NCBI GenBank assembly: GCA_012513425.1
Contig: JAAZCF010000358.1
Coordinates: 1 to 27,192 of the forward strand
Source of the DNA: Bacteroidales bacterium
Lineage (GTDB): Bacteria > Bacteroidota > Bacteroidia > Bacteroidales > UBA932
Direction of reading: 5' to 3'
Length of the DNA stretch: 27,192 bases
Of this stretch, positions 23,948 through 27,192 are shown piece after piece. Numbering within the stretch: the stretch's first letter is position 1; each line of letters opens with the position of its first letter. The notes below the pieces were generated by a model. It was not told where the DNA came from. It made no database searches and saw only the letters and a list, made by a program, of their open reading frames with translations. Made by a program: the position numbers and the translations under genes.

Positions 23948-24747
23948 TATGCTTTAGATGTTTTTTTTTGCTTGGCTGACTTGACATTTGCATAGATCAA
24001 GATAGCCAAAATAATTAGGAAAAAAATGGTAATTAAAGGACGCAACTCCGGAGTTAATCCGCCTTTGCGTGAATCTGCATATATAAATGTTGATAATGTT
24101 TGCAATCCATTGGTTCCTAGATTGAAAACACTAACTTCAAAATCGTCAATAGAAAGAAGAAAAGAAAGAATAAAGCCTGCTACCATACCTCCTTTAACTT
24201 GAGGAATAATTACTTTCCAAAGTGCCTGGAAAGGGGTCGCACCTAAATCCAAAGCAGCCTCATAGGTATTAGGATTCATTTGTTGCAATCTTGGCATCAC
24301 ACTCAGCACCACATATGGAGTACAGAAAGTAATATGCGCCAACGTTAAGGTAACATAACCTTGTGTTACTCCCAAACTAACAAAAAGTAGAAATAGAGAC
24401 ACTCCTGTGATAATATCCGCATTTAGAATGGAGATATTATTCAGAGTGCTCATAGTTCCTTTAATCTTCTTGTTGCGGATATTAAATATTCCAATTGCTG
24501 AAATTGTTCCATGTAAAGTAGCAAAAGTTGAAGAGACCAATCCTATTATCAAGGTATTGGCAACAGCATCCATTAATGAAGTATGAGAGCCAAGAGTAAA
24601 AAGAGAACGATAGAGTCCAAAAGAAAAACCGTTCCAGTTCCCCAAAACTTTTGCTTCTGTGAAAGAAAAAATTGCAATCAAAAGAATGGGGGCATAAAGC
24701 ATAATAAGCAAAACCCATAAATAAGCCTTGGCAAGAAATGATTTCAC
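23947..24747 (-). CDS. potC: Polyamine ABC transporter permease PotC
   Basis: This 266-residue inner-membrane permease is the second of the two permease subunits of a spermidine/putrescine importer. About six membrane segments are seen. The ATPase-coupling EAA loop is AALDLGATPFQALWKVIIPQ, with the IIPQVKGGMVAGFILSFLLSIDDFEVSVF segment typical of PotC. Its ATG shares one base with the potB stop and its stop shares one base with the potD start, so translation of the three genes is probably coupled. Its N-terminus (FLAKAYLWVLLIMLYAPILL) matches the family. Confidence 0.94.
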   Translation of the reverse strand: MKSFLAKAYLWVLLIMLYAPILLIAIFSFTEAKVLGNWNGFSFGLYRSLFTLGSHTSLMDAVANTLIIGLVSSTFATLHGTISAIGIFNIRNKKIKGTMSTLNNISILNADIITGVSLFLLFVSLGVTQGYVTLTLAHITFCTPYVVLSVMPRLQQMNPNTYEAALDLGATPFQALWKVIIPQVKGGMVAGFILSFLLSIDDFEVSVFNLGTNGLQTLSTFIYADSRKGGLTPELRPLITIFFLIILAILIYANVKSAKQKKTSKA

Positions 24748-25538
24748 TAGATTAGCCCTCCTACTGATGATGTCTCTTTGTCATCATTAAATATATTGGT
24801 AACGAAAATCAATATCAACATGATAAGAGAAAGCAATGCTCCATAATTCCACATACCATTATTGATATTTTCCTGAATTATTGTTCCAAACAATTTAATA
24901 TTGTTCATGGTCAACAACTCTGCTATAGCAAAAGTTGAGATTGTAGGCATAAAAACCATCATAATTCCACTTACAACTCCTGGCATAGACAATGGCATTG
25001 TAACTTTGACGAAAACGGTAATAGGATTGGCACCTAAATCTTGAGCTGCCTCAATATAGCTTTTATCCAGTTTGTTCAAAACTACATAGATTGGCAGAAT
25101 CATAAATGGCAAGTAATTATAAACCATACCGAAAATCAGTGTTGTTTGACCTAAAGGAACATTCAAAAAGCCAAAAAGGGCGACAGTTGCAAGAGTACGC
25201 ATCAATACATTAATCAGCATCGGCATTAAAAACAAAGCCACCATAACCTTAGATTGGTTTAACTTGGAATTGCTTAGAATATATGCCGTAGGATATCCTA
25301 AGATTATGCATATTAAAGTATTAATAAGCGCAATACCGATTGAATACAGCAATGTATTTATTGTCTCTTTCTCCGCTAAGAATGTTTTTACATTTTCCAG
25401 GCTGAATTGTCCTTCTTGATTTCTGAAAGCATAGACAAGAATCAAGAATAATGGCAATACTATAAATATCAATAAGAAGATAAAGTAAGGAACGCTCCAA
25501 CTGCTGCGACGGCTTAAGAAACTGAAGAATTTTTTCAT
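24747..25538 (-). CDS. potB: Polyamine ABC transporter permease PotB
   Basis: This 263-residue inner-membrane permease is the partner of PotC. The N-terminal region PYFIFLLIFIVLPLFLILVYAF is typical of PotB. The coupling EAA loop is AAQDLGANPITVFVKVTMPLS, followed by PGVVSGIMMVFMPTISTFAIAELL. Six membrane segments are likely. It begins 2 bases after the potA stop and overlaps potC by one base. The pore formed with PotC would receive polyamine from the PotD domain of the fusion protein. Confidence 0.94.
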   Translation of the reverse strand: MKKFFSFLSRRSSWSVPYFIFLLIFIVLPLFLILVYAFRNQEGQFSLENVKTFLAEKETINTLLYSIGIALINTLICIILGYPTAYILSNSKLNQSKVMVALFLMPMLINVLMRTLATVALFGFLNVPLGQTTLIFGMVYNYLPFMILPIYVVLNKLDKSYIEAAQDLGANPITVFVKVTMPLSMPGVVSGIMMVFMPTISTFAIAELLTMNNIKLFGTIIQENINNGMWNYGALLSLIMLILIFVTNIFNDDKETSSVGGLI

Positions 25539-25540
25539 TT

Positions 25541-26935
25541 TTACTCAGCTGCAAATTTAATCCTCATGTCCTTCGGAAGAATCTTAATACCAACCAAATC
25601 GCGTTCATCCCATACATAATTTGTGTCGACATAAACATTTACTCTGCCTTCAGTCATCACAGTGAGATGATAATGGTCTCCTTTGTACAAAATAAAGCGA
25701 ACATCACCAATAACTTCTGCTTTTTCAAAATCGTCAAGCAATTCAAGCTTATCAAAATCTACTTCAACAATAACCTTGACATCCTCGCCTTGATAAATAC
25801 TTTGTGCTTCGCATTCATAAGTTGTTCCCAACATTTTCAAGTGTGTCTCATCTACCAAAGTAGCCTCAAATTCATTACACAATCTTTCTTTGTGCATAAC
25901 CTGAATATCCTGGGCTTTAATGATCATGCTAACTTTTGTGTCTACTTCAAAAGGATTATAATCTTGAATAATAATTTCATATCCTTCATCAGTTAGAACA
26001 GTCATTGTGTAATGAATGCCTTTAAATATGCATGATTTGACTATTCCTTCAAACATTGATGCTTTGTTTGGGGATTGCATCAAATAAATATCTTCAGGGC
26101 GAATAACTACATCAACTGGTATATTTTCCCCAAAACCTTCATCAACACATTCAAAATCGTGTCCTAAGAAGTTAACGATTTTATCTTTGAACATTGTGCC
26201 ATTTAAGATATTACTTTCTCCAATAAAGTCAGCAACAAATGAATTTACTGGCTCATTATAGATATCAATTGGAGTGCCTATTTGTTGAATGACGCCATCG
26301 TTCATTACAACAATTCTGTCGCTTAGAGTAAGAGCTTCTTCTTGGTCATGTGTCACATATAAAAAAGTAACAGCTAGATTTTTATGAATGGCTTTAAGTT
26401 CCATCTGCATGTCTGTTCTCATTTTATGATCAAGTGCTGATAATGGCTCATCGAGAAGAAGCACATGAGGAGAATTAATTAGAGCTCGCGCAATAGCAAC
26501 TCTTTGTTGTTGACCACCGGACAAAGAATCTACATCTCTCCATTCATAGTCTGTCATATCAACCATTTTAAGAGACTTGCGTACACGTTGTTCTATTTCA
26601 GTTTGTGGAACTTTTTTAAGTTTCAAACCGAAAGCAACATTATCAAATACATTTAGGTGTGGAAATAATGCATAGCGCTGAAAGACAGTATTAACCGGCC
26701 TTAGATAAGGTGGAATATCATTCATCATTTTAGAATCTATCTCAAGTACTCCTTCGTCAGGTGTTACAAAACCTGCGATAATTCTAAGAAGAGTAGTTTT
26801 ACCACAGCCCGAAGGCCCTAATATTGTGATGAATTCACCTTCTTTAACGTTCAAATTGACATCATTCAAAACTTGTTTTTCACCGAACCATTTAGAAATA
26901 TGGTTCAGGCTGATGATGAAATTTGTGTCTTTCAT
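25541..26935 (-). CDS. potA: Polyamine ABC transporter ATPase PotA with duplicated C-terminal domain
   Basis: This 464-residue ATPase energises polyamine import and heads the operon. Residues 1-240 are the ABC domain: Walker [10 protein letters not shown], the Q-loop in [15 protein letters not shown], signature LSGGQQQR, Walker [13 protein letters not shown] and the switch THDQEEA. The rest is much longer than the roughly 130 residues normal in PotA. It has two related TOBE-like units: FLGHDFEC...RPEDIYLM...[18 protein letters not shown]...AQDIQVM, then MLGTTYEC...DFDKLELL...[18 protein letters not shown]...PKDMRIKF. Such domains are the usual place for regulatory ligand binding in PotA and MalK relatives. 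The four genes follow the order A-B-C-D with tiny gaps or overlaps. Confidence 0.94.
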   Translation of the reverse strand: MKDTNFIISLNHISKWFGEKQVLNDVNLNVKEGEFITILGPSGCGKTTLLRIIAGFVTPDEGVLEIDSKMMNDIPPYLRPVNTVFQRYALFPHLNVFDNVAFGLKLKKVPQTEIEQRVRKSLKMVDMTDYEWRDVDSLSGGQQQRVAIARALINSPHVLLLDEPLSALDHKMRTDMQMELKAIHKNLAVTFLYVTHDQEEALTLSDRIVVMNDGVIQQIGTPIDIYNEPVNSFVADFIGESNILNGTMFKDKIVNFLGHDFECVDEGFGENIPVDVVIRPEDIYLMQSPNKASMFEGIVKSCIFKGIHYTMTVLTDEGYEIIIQDYNPFEVDTKVSMIIKAQDIQVMHKERLCNEFEATLVDETHLKMLGTTYECEAQSIYQGEDVKVIVEVDFDKLELLDDFEKAEVIGDVRFILYKGDHYHLTVMTEGRVNVYVDTNYVWDERDLVGIKILPKDMRIKFAAE

Positions 26936-26988
26936 TTCCGGCTACGCTATGATGGATAAGGTATAATAAAATTATTTTTTTGGCGCTG

Positions 26989-27020
26989 CAAAGATTGTAA
27001 AAATTAATGAGAAATAACAA
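26989..27020 (-). promoter_or_regulatory. Candidate promoter of the potABCD operon
   Basis: On the minus strand TTG (27020-27018), 21 bases and AATCTTTG (26996-26989) give a near match to the Bacteroidota promoter, with one mismatch in the -7 box. The predicted leader is about 50 bases. Confidence 0.4.
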
Positions 27021-27050
27021 TAAACAGCAAAAGATTAATCAATTATTTAA

Positions 27051-27088
27051 TAAAAAAAGAAGTCCTGTTTATTTCTAAACAGAACTTC
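27051..27088 (-). terminator. Terminator of the rRNA operon
   Basis: On the minus strand GAAGTTCTGTTTA pairs with TAAACAGGACTTC (one G-U pair) around a GAAA tetraloop and is followed by a run of seven T residues. It lies about 10 bases past the 5S rRNA end. Confidence 0.88.
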
Positions 27089-27097
27089 AGTTTTAAG

Positions 27098-27192
27098 TTG
27101 GCAACTACCTACTCTCCCACATTGTATCGCAGTACCATCGGCGCCAGTGAGCTTAACTTCTCAGTTCGGAATGGTTTGAGGTGGATCCTCAC
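27098..27192 (-). rRNA. rrf: 5S ribosomal RNA, 5' end outside the window
   Basis: The minus strand reads through the conserved 5S landmarks, including ATTCCGAACTGAGAAGTTAAG, GGCGCCGATGGTACTGCG and GTGGGAGAGTAGGTAGTTGCC. About 95 bases are present; roughly the first 15 are cut off by the window edge. It would be the last gene of an rRNA operon running toward potA on the same strand. The exact 3' end is uncertain by a few bases. Confidence 0.95.

Overview
The window is AT-rich and reads as chromosomal DNA of a member of the Bacteroidota, probably Bacteroidales. Supporting signs are several copies of the Bacteroidota -7 promoter element TAnnTTTG, no obvious Shine-Dalgarno sequences, DUF4252 and DUF5020 proteins, a MalY/PatB aminotransferase, a reverse rubrerythrin and a menaquinone-type MenG. 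It is gene-dense, with no mobile element, CRISPR array or tRNA seen. No gene-free stretch exceeds 300 bases; the longest is about 262 bases at 12170-12431.

Layout, left to right. (1) 1-5196: the 3' part of a Gfo/Idh/MocA oxidoreductase, convergent with a TIGR02757 protein; then a divergent pair of genes for a MalY/PatB-type PLP enzyme and a secreted GH3 glycosidase. (2) 5250-7164: a four-gene minus-strand operon (DUF4252, ECF sigma factor, one-TM putative anti-sigma, second DUF4252), headed by a textbook ECF-type promoter (TGTAAC-N16-CGTC) that suggests autoregulation. (3) 7252-10240: reverse rubrerythrin with a good promoter and terminator, then a YunG-like protein, a rhodanese/metallo-beta-lactamase fusion lipoprotein, and MenG. 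(4) 10271-18058: a nucleoside/nucleobase salvage block comprising DeoD phosphorylase, a Tsx-like DUF5020 outer-membrane protein, an AzgA-type purine permease, UraA, adenine deaminase and Upp, interrupted by a GH10 xylanase lipoprotein. The set could carry bases from the outer membrane to nucleotides. (5) 18148-21947: an exported lipoprotein nitroreductase behind a perfect 16-bp palindrome, then a monoglyceride-lipase-like hydrolase divergent from glpK-glpF. (6) 21944-26935: a potA-potB-potC-potD polyamine ABC operon on the minus strand. (7) The 3' part of a 5S rRNA gene with its terminator at the right edge.

The most unusual object is the last gene of the polyamine operon. One uninterrupted 667-residue frame encodes a PotD-like lipoprotein, a transmembrane segment, a strongly basic loop, a second signal-peptide-like segment with an intact ASA|Q cleavage site, and a TorF/Gcw_chp-like putative beta-barrel porin. 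It looks like a periplasmic binding protein and an outer-membrane protein made as one polyprotein. Other points of interest are the duplicated C-terminal domain of PotA, the Asp-to-Asn change at the catalytic position of DeoD, the reversed rhodanese-MBL domain order, and three genes whose -7 box lies 4-6 bases before the ATG, which would give leaderless mRNAs.

All functional calls come from reading motifs and recalling families. No database search was run.
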